Shown here piece after piece: positions 6,602-15,044 of a stretch of DNA of 32,725 nt. The stretch's first letter is position 1; each line of letters starts with the position of its first letter. This DNA is from M55B129 sp964506505 (GTDB taxonomy: Bacteria > Bacillota > Dethiobacteria > DTU022), in the NCBI GenBank assembly GCA_964506505.1, contig CAZDKY010000032.1:1-32725 (forward strand). Direction: 5' to 3'. A program made the translations under genes and the position numbers. A model generated the notes under the pieces. That model saw only the letters and a list, made by a program, of their open reading frames with translations. It searched no databases and was not told where the DNA came from.

Positions 6602-8227
6602 ATGCGTAAAATAATATTTCTAATCCTTGGTATGGCTATTCTGTTGACTATAATGTTTATTTTACCCGGCTGTGGTGAAATGGAGGAAGAAAGTTATATC
6701 CTGCGAGTCGGTTTTTTACGGGAGATCGAGAGCCTCAACCCCATGCAGATCTGGTCTTATCAGGCTTATGAGATCATGAACCTCAATTACAACATGCTGG
6801 TCAGCTGGGATGAAGATATGAACGTTATACCAAATCTGGCCCGTGAGTGGACGGTGGATGCCGATGGCCTTGTCTGGACCTTTAATCTCCAGAATGGTGT
6901 TAACTGGCATGACGGTGAGCCGTTCAGCGCCGATGATGTGAAATTTACTTACGAATATATTCGCGACAACGAGTTCGGATATTTTTACAATTACGTGGCC
7001 TCGATGGAGGAGATAGAGGTAATTGATGAGAATACCCTGACCATCAAGACGGATGAGCCAATAGCCTGGATGCCCCAGATCCTCGTTCCCATTTTGCCCG
7101 AGCATATCTGGTCGAAAATTGATCCTGCTGATGCCGAGGGTGAATTTGCCAATGAGTTTCCTGTCGGGACCGGTCCCTTCCAGGTTGTCGAGCACCGCAA
7201 AGGCGAATTTACCAGGATGGTTGCCAACGAGAATTACTTCAGGGGAGCACCGACGCTTGACGAAGTTATTTTCATTATCTATGCCAATATCGATCCGATG
7301 ATTGAAGCGCTAAAACAGGATCAGCTTGATGTCATTCCTGCTGTTCCGGGAGCGCAATTGAAAGAGATTGAAGAAGCCGATGATCCCAATATTGTCACCC
7401 TGGATGCCGATTCGCCTTCATTTACTGAGCTTGCTTTCAATGTATGGGAAGATCCCGATTCTCTCGGCAATCCCCTGTTACTTGACAAAAATATACGGGT
7501 AGCTGTCGAGTATGCTATTGATCGACAAAAAATTATTGATACAGCCTATCACGGCTATGGAATAGTCGGTTCAACCATCGTTCCGCCGCTTTTTGAATAC
7601 TGGCATTACGATCCGGGCGACGATTTTCGCGCTTATGATCCCGAAAAGGCAACGAAAATCCTGGAGGAGGCCGGTTATACTACCGGTGCCGATGGAACCA
7701 GGGTCAGCCATAACGGTGAACCCCTTGATTTTAGCCTGTTACTCCGCTCTGAATCGCTTGACAACCAGAAAGCCGGCACCCTGATTAAAGATATGTTAAA
7801 AGAAGTTGGTATTGATTTAACAGTTAGTTCGATCGATGAAACGACTCTTACTGACCGGATTTATGAAGGTGATTTCGATATGTTTATATGGGGCTGGTTT
7901 GTCGATGTTGATCCCACATCGATCCTGAAAGTGGTTACCACTGATGAGATCATGACCTGGAACGACTGTTTTTATTCCAACCCTCAGTATGATGAAATGC
8001 ATTTCCGCCAGCAGAGGGTTATGGACCGTGATGAGAGACGCGAAATCGTTCACGAAATGCAAGGCATTTTTTACGATGATGCCGCCTACATTGTCCTTTC
8101 CTATGACCCCGAGCTGCAGGTTTACCGGGCCGATCGCTACGAGGGGTGGGTTCGCAATCCGCGGAACGGGCCGGTTGTCTTTACCAATATAGTCGATACC
8201 TATGAACAACTGCGTCCTGTTGAATAG
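6602..8227 (+). CDS. Oligopeptide/dipeptide-type ABC transporter substrate-binding lipoprotein (SBP_bac_5)
   Basis: From the ATG at 6602 (GGAGGG 8 nt upstream) the product is 541 residues. A TTG at 6530 would add 24 residues in front of the signal peptide and is less likely. The signal peptide MRKIIFLILGMAILLTIMF ends in lipobox ILPG-C. The mature part follows the family 5 pattern: LNPMQIWSYQAYEIMNLNYN near the N-terminus, AREWTVDADGLVWTFNLQNGV, WHDGEPFSADDVKFTYEYI (the signature region), GTGPFQVVEHRKGE and RVAVEYAIDRQKII. It should capture peptides or similar solutes outside the cell. No permease or ATPase gene is adjacent, so its transporter partner is elsewhere. The next genes, an amidohydrolase and a hydrolase, suggest processing of the imported compound. 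Confidence 0.92.
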   Translation: MRKIIFLILGMAILLTIMFILPGCGEMEEESYILRVGFLREIESLNPMQIWSYQAYEIMNLNYNMLVSWDEDMNVIPNLAREWTVDADGLVWTFNLQNGVNWHDGEPFSADDVKFTYEYIRDNEFGYFYNYVASMEEIEVIDENTLTIKTDEPIAWMPQILVPILPEHIWSKIDPADAEGEFANEFPVGTGPFQVVEHRKGEFTRMVANENYFRGAPTLDEVIFIIYANIDPMIEALKQDQLDVIPAVPGAQLKEIEEADDPNIVTLDADSPSFTELAFNVWEDPDSLGNPLLLDKNIRVAVEYAIDRQKIIDTAYHGYGIVGSTIVPPLFEYWHYDPGDDFRAYDPEKATKILEEAGYTTGADGTRVSHNGEPLDFSLLLRSESLDNQKAGTLIKDMLKEVGIDLTVSSIDETTLTDRIYEGDFDMFIWGWFVDVDPTSILKVVTTDEIMTWNDCFYSNPQYDEMHFRQQRVMDRDERREIVHEMQGIFYDDAAYIVLSYDPELQVYRADRYEGWVRNPRNGPVVFTNIVDTYEQLRPVE

Positions 8228-8330
8228 AAAAAATTTGCTCTATTCCTGCCTGCCGGCCATACTGTGCTGGGCAAAGAGAGCAAAAACAGTTATAATGGGC
8301 AAAAATTCAGGAAAGACGGTGATTAAGATT

Positions 8331-9497
8331 ATGAGCGGTTACCGGACTATTCACAGTAAAATAGAGGAGGAGCAGGACAGACTAATAAAGATGTCCCGGG
8401 ACATTCATAGCCATCCGGAAGTAGGGGGTGAAGAATTCTTTGCTTCAGACCTGATTACCACTTATCTGGAAGAAAAGGGTTTTAAGGTTTGGCGTGGAGT
8501 AGGAGGCTTAAAAACTGCCTTCATGGCCACTTACGGAGAAGAGGGATATCATGTCGGATTTTGCTCCGAGTATGACGCTCTACCTGAGATTGGCCACGGC
8601 TGCGGTCATAACCTGATAGCCATCGCCGCCGTTGCTGCCGGGTTAGCCCTGGCTGCTGCCCTGGAGGGACGGCCGGGCCGGGTTTCGGTAATTGGTACAC
8701 CGGATGAAGAAGACCACGGAGGAAAAGTGGACCTGGTGCGGACGGGAGTATTTGACGATATCGATGCCGCAATGATGTTTCATCCCAGTTGTTCAACACG
8801 GATTAATGTCACCTCCCTGGCCTGCTGTGATTACCGGTTTATTTTTCATGGGAAAAATGCCCATGCTGCCATCGAGCCGTGGGAAGGGCGCAATGCCCTT
8901 GATGCTGTGATTCAGACCTTTAATGGTATTAATGCCTTGCGGCAGCATCTCAAAGACGATGTCCGTGTTCACGGAATTATTACCGAAGGAGGGCTGGCCA
9001 CCAATGTAATACCAGATCGGGCTGTTGCTGAATTTCTGGTCAGGGCCCGCGATAGTGTTGGCCTGGAAGAGGCGGTAGAAAAGGTAATTGCCTGCGCCCG
9101 GGGAGCGGCCACGACCACCGGTACCACCCTGGAAATTGAGCAATCCAATTATCCCTATGAAGCGATGTGCAGCAACAGTATCCTGGCCGATGTTTTTGCC
9201 GAAAGCCTGCCCCAGGCCGGTTATAACTTTCAGTCAGCCCAGGCGGGGGAAGTTGGCTCCATCGATATGGGCAATGTCAGCCTGGTTACTCCTTCTATAT
9301 ATCCCCTCCTTGCCCTGACCGATCAATGGGTGCCGCGGCATACTCCTGAATTTACAGCCATCTGCAATACGGAAAGGGCTTATGAAGTGATGCTTGCTGC
9401 CGGTAGGGCCATGGCGATAACGGGGCTGAAAGTAATCGACAGTCCGGTCCTGCAGGAGAAAATTAAAGAGGAGTTTTCAAACTTGAAGCAGAACTAA
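8331..9497 (+). CDS. M20-family amidohydrolase/metallopeptidase
   Basis: From the ATG at 8331 (GGTGAT 6 nt upstream) the product is 388 residues, the usual length. Earlier in-frame ATGs at 8202 and 8295 would add an unrelated N-terminus and have poor ribosome sites. Motifs fit the amidohydrolase branch of M20 (AbgB/PM20D2-like): HSHPEVGGEEFFA, CSEYDALPEIGHGCGHNL with the metal-binding HGCGHN, and GTPDEEDHGGKV with the catalytic Glu pair. The dimerisation lid includes HGKNAHAAIEPWEGRNALD and HGIITEGGLATNVIPD. The enzyme should cleave an amide or short peptide bond using one or two metal ions. It follows the peptide-type binding protein in the same direction, suggesting a peptide or acyl-amino-acid use pathway. 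Confidence 0.9.
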   Translation: MSGYRTIHSKIEEEQDRLIKMSRDIHSHPEVGGEEFFASDLITTYLEEKGFKVWRGVGGLKTAFMATYGEEGYHVGFCSEYDALPEIGHGCGHNLIAIAAVAAGLALAAALEGRPGRVSVIGTPDEEDHGGKVDLVRTGVFDDIDAAMMFHPSCSTRINVTSLACCDYRFIFHGKNAHAAIEPWEGRNALDAVIQTFNGINALRQHLKDDVRVHGIITEGGLATNVIPDRAVAEFLVRARDSVGLEEAVEKVIACARGAATTTGTTLEIEQSNYPYEAMCSNSILADVFAESLPQAGYNFQSAQAGEVGSIDMGNVSLVTPSIYPLLALTDQWVPRHTPEFTAICNTERAYEVMLAAGRAMAITGLKVIDSPVLQEKIKEEFSNLKQN

Positions 9498-9557
9498 AAA
9501 GCATAGCATAATTGCATATATGAATGAATAAAGATCAAGATAAAGGGAAGTGGAAAA

Positions 9558-10544
9558 GTGGCAGCAACAATCATTGAAGAAATAAAACCGGCCCTTTATC
9601 GCGCAGAAATACCTCTACCCGGCAATCCGCTTAAGGCGACCAATTCTTATATCATCAAAGATGAAAAACGCAACCTGGTTATCGATACAGGAATGAAGCG
9701 CAGTGCCTGTCGGGAAGCGATGAGAGATGTTTTTGAGCAACTGGCACTTGACCCTGAAAAAACGGACTTTTTTGTTACACACATGCATATAGATCACATT
9801 GGCCTGGTGGACGAATTTGCAGCAAGCAGTTCTGTCGTTTATTTCAACCGGCCCGATGCCGAAATCTTGAACCACAAGAATATCTGGGGGATGATTTTGG
9901 CGATGACCGAGCGGCATGGATTCCCGGCGGAGATGGTGGAAATGGCCGTCGGTTCACACCCCGGAAAGCATTATGAGCCGAAGAAGCCGGAGGATTTCAC
10001 CCTGGTTGAAGATGGTGATATTATTCGGTATGGTTGCTATGAACTTTGCTGTATAATGACCCCCGGTCATTCACCCGGGCATACCTGTCTCTATGAACCG
10101 GAACAAAAGTTGCTTTTTTCCGGCGATCATATTCTTGGTGATATTACCCCTAATATTACAACCTGGTTGGATGAAAGCGATCCCCTTGGTGACTACTTCA
10201 GGAGCCTGGATCGTGTTTGGATGATGTCGGTTGAGCTCGTGCTACCTGGGCATCGCCGCATTTTTACTGATTGTCGTAAAAGAATTGAAGAGCTTAAAGA
10301 ACATCATCGCCAGAGGCTTGAGGAAGTAATGGTCATCCTGCGGGAAGCAGGTCCGGTCAGTGCTTTTGATGTTGCATCCCGGATGATCTGGGATCTGGTG
10401 GCCGAGTGCTGGGATGATTTCCCCCTTATGCAGAAATGGTTTGCCACGGGTGAAGCCCTTGCCCATATCCGCCATCTTGAGTATGAAGGGAAAATCAGGC
10501 GGGAACAACAGGGGAAAAAACTTGTTTTTAGTCTTGCTGATTAA
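9558..10544 (+). CDS. Metallo-beta-lactamase-fold hydrolase
   Basis: A 328-residue protein starting at GTG 9558, after AAGGGAAG. The metal-site motifs are all present: THMHIDHIG (HxHxDH), TPGHSPGHTCLY (third His), FSGDHILGD (bridging Asp) and LPGHRRI (last His). This is the glyoxalase II/LACTB2-like arrangement with two zinc or iron ions. The C-terminal 80 residues (HIRHLEYEGKIRREQQGKKLVF) look like the small helical or winged-helix tail found in LACTB2-type members. It probably hydrolyses a thioester or similar bond; the substrate is unknown. Its 3' end is close to the glycerol kinase gene, suggesting co-transcription. Confidence 0.88.
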   Translation: MAATIIEEIKPALYRAEIPLPGNPLKATNSYIIKDEKRNLVIDTGMKRSACREAMRDVFEQLALDPEKTDFFVTHMHIDHIGLVDEFAASSSVVYFNRPDAEILNHKNIWGMILAMTERHGFPAEMVEMAVGSHPGKHYEPKKPEDFTLVEDGDIIRYGCYELCCIMTPGHSPGHTCLYEPEQKLLFSGDHILGDITPNITTWLDESDPLGDYFRSLDRVWMMSVELVLPGHRRIFTDCRKRIEELKEHHRQRLEEVMVILREAGPVSAFDVASRMIWDLVAECWDDFPLMQKWFATGEALAHIRHLEYEGKIRREQQGKKLVFSLAD

Positions 10545-10641
10545 GGGTAAGCGGATTCAATCCGGCTCGGACGGTTTTACGATAGAGGATCGGAACGGGA
10601 TCAGTGTTGTTTTTGGTAAAACTTACGGGGAGGCGATTAAG

Positions 10642-12156
10642 ATCGGGGGCTGTATTTTATCGATCGACCAGGGAACGACGGGGACGACTGCCATTGTCTG
10701 GAACAGTGAAGGGCTCTCAATAGCCCGTGTAAATCGGGAACACAAACAATATTACCCGCAGCCGGGTTGGGTGGAACAAGAGCCTGATGAAATCTGGGGG
10801 AACGTTCTAAAGACGACTGAGCAGGCCCTGCATGAAGCGGGTATATCTGCCGGGGAGCTGGCGGCGCTGGGTATCACCAATCAGAGGGAAACAATAGTGT
10901 TCTGGGATCGAAAGACTGGCAGGGCCCTGACGAAAGCGATCGTCTGGCAGTGCCGCCGCACGGCCGAAATGTGCCGGCAGCTCAAGAACGAAGGTTTGGA
11001 AGATCAGATAAGGCGCCGAACCGGCCTGCTGCTGGATCCCTATTTTTCCGGTACGAAAGTGCGCTGGGCTATGGAAAATTTGCCGCAAGTTAAAGAAGCC
11101 GCTGAAAAGGGAACCCTGGCCTGTGGAACGGTGGATAGCTATTTGCTTTACCGCCTGACCGGAGGCAGTGTTTTTGCCACCGATTATTCAAATGCTTCGC
11201 GAACCCTCCTTTTTAATATTCATCAGCTGGAATGGGACGAAACGCTGCTGAAGATTTTCAAAGTGCCTGTCGGTGTCCTACCGGAAGTAATGCCGAGCAG
11301 TTATCTTTACGGTGAAACCGATCCTAACGTGTTTTTTGGTTCTGCTGTACCCATCGGCGGGATAGCTGGTGATCAGCAGGCTGCCCTGTTCGGCCAGGCC
11401 TGCTTTCAGCCGGGAATGACCAAGAACACTTACGGGACCGGTTCATTCCTGCTTATGAATACCGGTGAAAAGGCCGTTGCCTCTAAAAACGGATTATTAA
11501 CCACCGTCGCCTGGGGAGTGAAGGGGGAAGTTTCATATGCTCTCGAAGGAAGTATTTTTATCACCGGCGCCGCCGTGCAGTGGCTGCGCGACGGCCTGCA
11601 GTTAATAAAAGAAGCCTCTGACCTGGAGGATCTGGCCGGCCTAGTGGAAAGCAATGATGGGATATATCTCGTCCCCGCTTTTGCCGGATTGGGCGCGCCG
11701 CACTGGGATCCCTATGCCCGCGGTTTGCTGATCGGGATTACCGGCGGAACAACAAGGGCTCACCTTGCCCGGGCGGTTATCGAAGCGATGGCCTACCAGA
11801 CCAGGGATGTCCTTGAAATAATGCGCTGCGATGCCGATCTGCCTTTAAAGGAACTTCGGGTGGACGGAGGAGCCAGTGTAATGGATCTTCTGCTGCAGTT
11901 CCAGGCCGATATATCGGGAACCGTTGTTCGGCGCGCTTCCACGGCCGATACAACGGCACTGGGCGCCGCTTACCTGGCCGGTCTGGCCTGCGGAACCTGG
12001 AAAGATACGGAGGCTCTTGCTGATCTCTGGCAGGAAAGCGCTTCTTTTAAACCGCAGATGGATGAAGACCGCCGCCGCTTCCTCTACCGCGGCTGGCGCA
12101 AGGCGGTAAAGAGATCCCTCGATTGGGCGGAAAGGGAAAAACCCTTTTATGTTTAA
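10642..12156 (+). CDS. glpK: Glycerol kinase, with an unusual start
   Basis: FGGY-family kinase with SIDQGTTGTTAIVWN (phosphate-binding loop), the GTVDSYLLYRLTGG segment, SNASRTLLFNI, IAGDQQAALFGQ, YGTGSFLLMNTG and GLGAPHWDPYARG, all typical of GlpK. It phosphorylates glycerol to glycerol 3-phosphate with ATP. The frame is open far upstream, but no ATG, GTG or TTG occurs near the family N-terminus. GGGGAGG (10627-10633) is followed after 8 nt by ATC (10642), which would give 504 residues, the normal family length. Alternative starts are TTG at 10522 or 10534, overlapping the previous gene and adding about 36-40 unusual residues, or the ATG at 10414. A rare AUC start or a sequencing error are both possible. 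The tail is normal. Confidence 0.9.
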   Translation: MGGCILSIDQGTTGTTAIVWNSEGLSIARVNREHKQYYPQPGWVEQEPDEIWGNVLKTTEQALHEAGISAGELAALGITNQRETIVFWDRKTGRALTKAIVWQCRRTAEMCRQLKNEGLEDQIRRRTGLLLDPYFSGTKVRWAMENLPQVKEAAEKGTLACGTVDSYLLYRLTGGSVFATDYSNASRTLLFNIHQLEWDETLLKIFKVPVGVLPEVMPSSYLYGETDPNVFFGSAVPIGGIAGDQQAALFGQACFQPGMTKNTYGTGSFLLMNTGEKAVASKNGLLTTVAWGVKGEVSYALEGSIFITGAAVQWLRDGLQLIKEASDLEDLAGLVESNDGIYLVPAFAGLGAPHWDPYARGLLIGITGGTTRAHLARAVIEAMAYQTRDVLEIMRCDADLPLKELRVDGGASVMDLLLQFQADISGTVVRRASTADTTALGAAYLAGLACGTWKDTEALADLWQESASFKPQMDEDRRRFLYRGWRKAVKRSLDWAEREKPFYV

Positions 12157-12157
12157 A

Positions 12158-12201
12158 AGGAGTCACGGGGACAGGAGTCAGGGGGACGTTTTGTTTGACT
12201 C
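12158..12201. repeat. Tandem 15-bp repeat with inverted arm
   Basis: AGGAGTCACGGGGAC (12158-12172) is followed directly by AGGAGTCAGGGGGAC (12173-12187), 14 of 15 identical, and then by TGACTC (about 12196-12201), complementary to GAGTCA of the repeat. The result can fold as a hairpin right after glpK. Similar GGGGAC-rich palindromic units are familiar as dispersed repeats in Firmicutes. That this is one is an inference. Confidence 0.55.
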
Positions 12202-12254
12202 ATAGCATATAGCCCTGACAGGTGCAAAGGTATTCCTGGCAGATCTTTTATAGT

Positions 12255-12860
12255 TCAGGTAGGATTGTTTTTCGAGATATCGACCGGAGGGGAAAAGAGG
12301 CCGCCGGAGATGATTACCTTCATCCCTTCCTCAACTGTCATATCGAGATCAATAACCTCGCTTCGGGGAGCAAGGATAAGCATTCCCGAGGTGGGGTTTG
12401 GTGTGGTTGGAATAAATATGTTCAGGGTTTCTTCATGGGTTTTACCCTGGATTTCTCCTTTGGAACTGCCGGTGACAAAGCCGAGCACATATAATCCACG
12501 GCGGGGATATTCAAGGAGAACCACTTTCTGAAAAGCGGCTTTGCCCTGTATCGTAAAGGCGTCGATAATCTGTCTGGCGCTAACATAGATGCTTTTAGCC
12601 AGAGGAACGCGCTGCAGCAGGCGATCGCTGAAATCGATCAGCCGCCTGCCGATTATATTGGAGGCAATGAACCCGATAATCAGGATTAAAGCTATACCGG
12701 CGGCGAAACCAATTCCCGGCACCCGGAAGCCGATGATTGCCTGGATCAGGTTGCCTAGAAGGTTATCCAGGAAACTGAAGATCAGATAGAACACATATAT
12801 GGTAACCGCAAGCGGCAGGATAGTCAGAAAACCGGTGGTAAAGATCGTTTTTAGCTTCAT
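12255..12860 (-). CDS. DUF502 family membrane protein
   Basis: A 201-residue protein with two membrane segments (about residues 5-30 and 46-70). The first carries TTGFLTILPLAVTIYVFY followed by FSFLDNLLGNLI; the second is GIGFAAGIALILIIGFIASNIIG. The soluble part has RVPLAKSIYVSARQIIDAF, VLLEYPRRGLYVLGFVTG and FIPTTPNPTSGMLILAPRSE, the conserved core of DUF502. The family function is unsettled. Its length is typical. AAGGAG lies upstream of the ATG. It is convergent with glpK and divergent from the DUF192 gene. Confidence 0.9.
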   Translation of the reverse strand: MKLKTIFTTGFLTILPLAVTIYVFYLIFSFLDNLLGNLIQAIIGFRVPGIGFAAGIALILIIGFIASNIIGRRLIDFSDRLLQRVPLAKSIYVSARQIIDAFTIQGKAAFQKVVLLEYPRRGLYVLGFVTGSSKGEIQGKTHEETLNIFIPTTPNPTSGMLILAPRSEVIDLDMTVEEGMKVIISGGLFSPPVDISKNNPT

Positions 12861-12989
12861 TTAACAGTCTCCTTAATGATTGGGATAAAGTGGTTTTAGC
12901 ATGCTTTAAACAAATTACAGGCAATTGATCTTAGTATGACCTGTTACAGTTTATAAGGCAAGGAAATTATATGGTAGAAGGGTTGCGAC

Positions 12990-13556
12990 TTGAGAAGGAT
13001 GGATAGGAAAAGCATTCAAAAATTAAAAGTCAGTTTTTGCCTGGTTGCAGTCATTATCATATTCTGCCTTGCTCCTGGTTGTATGGAGGAAAAGATGGAT
13101 AATGCGCCGGCAGATAATGATGGTAACAACGGGGAAGAACGGCCTTCTATTGAAAGTGTGGTAATCAGAGAACAGTATTTTGAAATGGAGTTGGCTTTAA
13201 CCCCAAAGCAGAGAACACAGGGCCTGATGGGGCGGGAAAATCTTGCTGATAATCGGGGGATGCTCTTCGTTTTCCCTGCTTATGACCCTTATCCGACCGA
13301 GCTAAACTTCTGGATGAAAAACTGCCTCATGCCTATTGATGTTATATTCCTGGACAGGGGAGGAATAGTAACCGCCATTTATGAAATGGAGCCCCCGGAT
13401 CCAAATATCTCTGATGAAGAGCAGCCTGTTTATCCCAGTAAAGGGCCGGCCCAGTTTGCTATCGAATTGCGAGGCGGACGGGCGGCGGAACTGGGTCTGC
13501 AGGTGGGTGATATTATTGATCTGCGCAAAGACTTTCTGCTCCAGTGGGCGGAATGA
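12990..13556 (+). CDS. DUF192-domain lipoprotein
   Basis: A 188-residue protein. The TTG at 12990 is preceded by GAAGGG at 7-nt spacing; the ATG at 12999 is a possible alternative. The signal peptide (FCLVAVIIIFCLAPG-C) gives a lipid anchor. From about residue 58 the DUF192 domain is clear: ELALTPKQRTQGLMGRENLADNRGMLFVFP, FWMKNCLMPIDVIFLDRGG and the G-PAQFAIELRGGRAAELGLQVGD end. The family is small, secreted or membrane-bound, and of unknown biochemical role. It reads away from the DUF502 gene, from a shared 130-bp intergenic region. Confidence 0.9.
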   Translation: MRRMDRKSIQKLKVSFCLVAVIIIFCLAPGCMEEKMDNAPADNDGNNGEERPSIESVVIREQYFEMELALTPKQRTQGLMGRENLADNRGMLFVFPAYDPYPTELNFWMKNCLMPIDVIFLDRGGIVTAIYEMEPPDPNISDEEQPVYPSKGPAQFAIELRGGRAAELGLQVGDIIDLRKDFLLQWAE

Positions 13557-13649
13557 GTTATATCGTGGAAAAGATTTACTTTTGAGAGAATCGAACAGGT
13601 GCTTGTAGCTGGCTTAAGATTCCTTATTCCGGTTCATAGGACACAAAAA

Positions 13650-13724
13650 TGGCTGGGGCGGTAGGATTCGAACCTACGCATGCGGGAACCAAAGTCCCGT
13701 GCCTTACCGCTTGGCTACGCCCCA
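13650..13724 (-). tRNA. tRNA-Gln(UUG)
   Basis: On the minus strand a full cloverleaf can be read. The acceptor TGGGGCG pairs with CGCCCCA, with G discriminator and genome-encoded CCA (13650-13652). The anticodon stem CGGGA/TCCCG holds loop CTTTGGT, giving anticodon TTG. The T-arm has GTTCGAATC. It lies about 34 nt downstream of tRNA-His and likely shares its transcript. Confidence 0.95.
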
Positions 13725-13758
13725 GCGTTAATTGACTGTTGCTTTTTTGGAATAAAAA

Positions 13759-13836
13759 TGGGGTGAGTGATGGGATTCGAACCCACGACCTCCAGGGCCA
13801 CAACCTGGCGCTCTAACCGGCTGAGCTACACCCACC
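13759..13836 (-). tRNA. tRNA-His(GUG)
   Basis: Minus-strand cloverleaf with acceptor GTGGGTG/CACTCAC (one G-T wobble), the extra 5' G at position -1 opposite C73 that marks tRNA-His, and encoded CCA (13759-13761). The anticodon stem CCAGG/CCTGG encloses TTGTGGC, anticodon GTG. Confidence 0.96.
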
Positions 13837-13852
13837 ATTTTACTGCGCTGTA

Positions 13853-13881
13853 ATTTTAGCATGACCGTTCCTAAAAGTCAA
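13853..13881 (-). promoter_or_regulatory. Promoter of the tRNA-His/tRNA-Gln unit
   Basis: On the minus strand TTGACT (13876-13881) and TAAAAT (13853-13858) are separated by exactly 17 bp, a near-consensus vegetative promoter ending 16 nt before the mature tRNA-His 5' end. The rest of 13882-14150 contains no gene I can support. Confidence 0.8.
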
Positions 13882-14162
13882 CGGTAACGGTCGTTACAAC
13901 AAGATATTTCCGGCGCTGTAGCACTCTGATACGGTGCCCTGCAGAGGTCCAGTGAAAGTGTTATCTCAAACAGATAAATATTAATGGCAGTAACCTTTAC
14001 GTAAAATGTAAATGATTCATAAGCAGTTATTTCTTCTGCAGATCTCAGATTGCTATTTGATTTAAATTATACTAAAAGGCAGACATTATTGAAGGAAACT
14101 AACTCCCAAGCAAGAATACACAACTGAAAATAATTTTATCCTGCAGAAACGGAGTGAACGGA

Positions 14163-14918
14163 ATGCGATCAATAAGCGGAAGATTGATTATCGGGCTTTT
14201 TATCCTGGTAGTTGGCATTTTGCTGCTTTTGAATAACCTGAATATAGGTGTGAATATTGATATCCGGCAAATTATGCGGCTGTGGCCGGTGATTCCCCTG
14301 GTTCTCGGATTGAGCTGGCTTGTCTCATCCTTTGGTTCGTCCGAGACAGAAGAAGGGAAGAAAACCTATTTTTCCTGGGGCCAGTTTGTTACCGCCGTAA
14401 TATTTATTGCTATCGGAGTAATTTATCTAGGGCGGAACCTGGGCCTTTTTGATTTCAATACTGCCATATTGTGGAACTTAATCTGGCCGGCAATCCTGAT
14501 CCTGATCGGTTTAAACCTGCTGCGGGGAAGGGCTCATGGTGGGGGTGGACGGTTCACCTTTATGGGTGGGACCAAACTCGGTAGCGCTCAGCCCTGGAAG
14601 TTGGAAAGCGGCAGCTATTTTGCCTTCATGGGTGGAATTGAGATGGACTTGACTACAGCTGAGATTCCCGAGGGCGAAACGGTGCTCGATCTCACGGCGG
14701 TCATGGGTGGCATTGATGTAACGGTTCCACCTGATCTGGCAGTTGTTTATGAAGGCTCGGCAGTGCTCGGTGGGGTTACTTTTAAAGATCAGGAAGACGG
14801 TGGAATTATTGCCAGCCGGAAGGTTGAACAGAACTTTGCTGAAGGTGATAAACGGACTGTTCGCATCCAGGCCCGGGCGATCCTGGGCGGGGTGGAAATT
14901 AAGGAGTCTAAAAGCTAA
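14163..14918 (+). CDS. LiaF/YvqF-like membrane protein
   Basis: From the ATG at 14163 (GGAG 8 nt upstream; a GTG at 14154 is less likely because the GGAG overlaps it) the product is 251 residues. Four hydrophobic helices fill the first 125 residues (GRLIIGLFILVVGILLLL; LWPVIPLVLGLSWLVSS; FVTAVIFIAIGVIYLG; LIWPAILILIGLNLL). They are followed by a soluble beta-rich domain with repeated FMGG(I/T), VMGGIDV, VLGGV and ILGGVEI turns. This is the architecture of the cell-wall-active antibiotic response protein LiaF/YvqF, which in Bacillus restrains the LiaS sensor kinase. No liaRS genes are adjacent, so a regulatory role here is not shown. Confidence 0.85.
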   Translation: MRSISGRLIIGLFILVVGILLLLNNLNIGVNIDIRQIMRLWPVIPLVLGLSWLVSSFGSSETEEGKKTYFSWGQFVTAVIFIAIGVIYLGRNLGLFDFNTAILWNLIWPAILILIGLNLLRGRAHGGGGRFTFMGGTKLGSAQPWKLESGSYFAFMGGIEMDLTTAEIPEGETVLDLTAVMGGIDVTVPPDLAVVYEGSAVLGGVTFKDQEDGGIIASRKVEQNFAEGDKRTVRIQARAILGGVEIKESKS

Positions 14919-15009
14919 AAGCTGTTTATTTTTCAGTTAATACTTTTTGCCTGCACGGCGGGATTAATTATGGGTTGTCATTTTAATCCAGTGCGGGGAG
15001 AAGCCTGAG

Positions 15010-15040
15010 TTAACTTTTGTATGATGAAAGCAAAAGTTAA
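15010..15040. repeat. 10-bp inverted repeat between convergent genes
   Basis: TTAACTTTTG (15010-15019) and CAAAAGTTAA (15031-15040) are perfect inverted arms around an 11-nt loop, just beyond the 3' end of the MurE-like gene and after the LiaF-like gene. The stem is AT-rich and lacks a T-run on either strand, so it is a weak terminator at best. Confidence 0.6.
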
Positions 15041-15044
15041 GGGG

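Noticed and set aside
8202..8330. N-terminal extension of the M20 amidohydrolase from ATG 8202
   Set aside because: It overlaps the previous gene, has no ribosome site, and adds residues not typical of the family; GGTGAT 6 nt before ATG 8331 fits better.
13381..13608. 75-residue plus-strand frame at the end of the DUF192 gene
   Set aside because: It overlaps the conserved DUF192 coding frame in another phase and has no independent start signal.
13882..14150. Possible small gene or riboswitch between the tRNAs and the LiaF-like gene
   Set aside because: No frame with a start signal, and no hairpin plus T-run or known riboswitch core, could be found.
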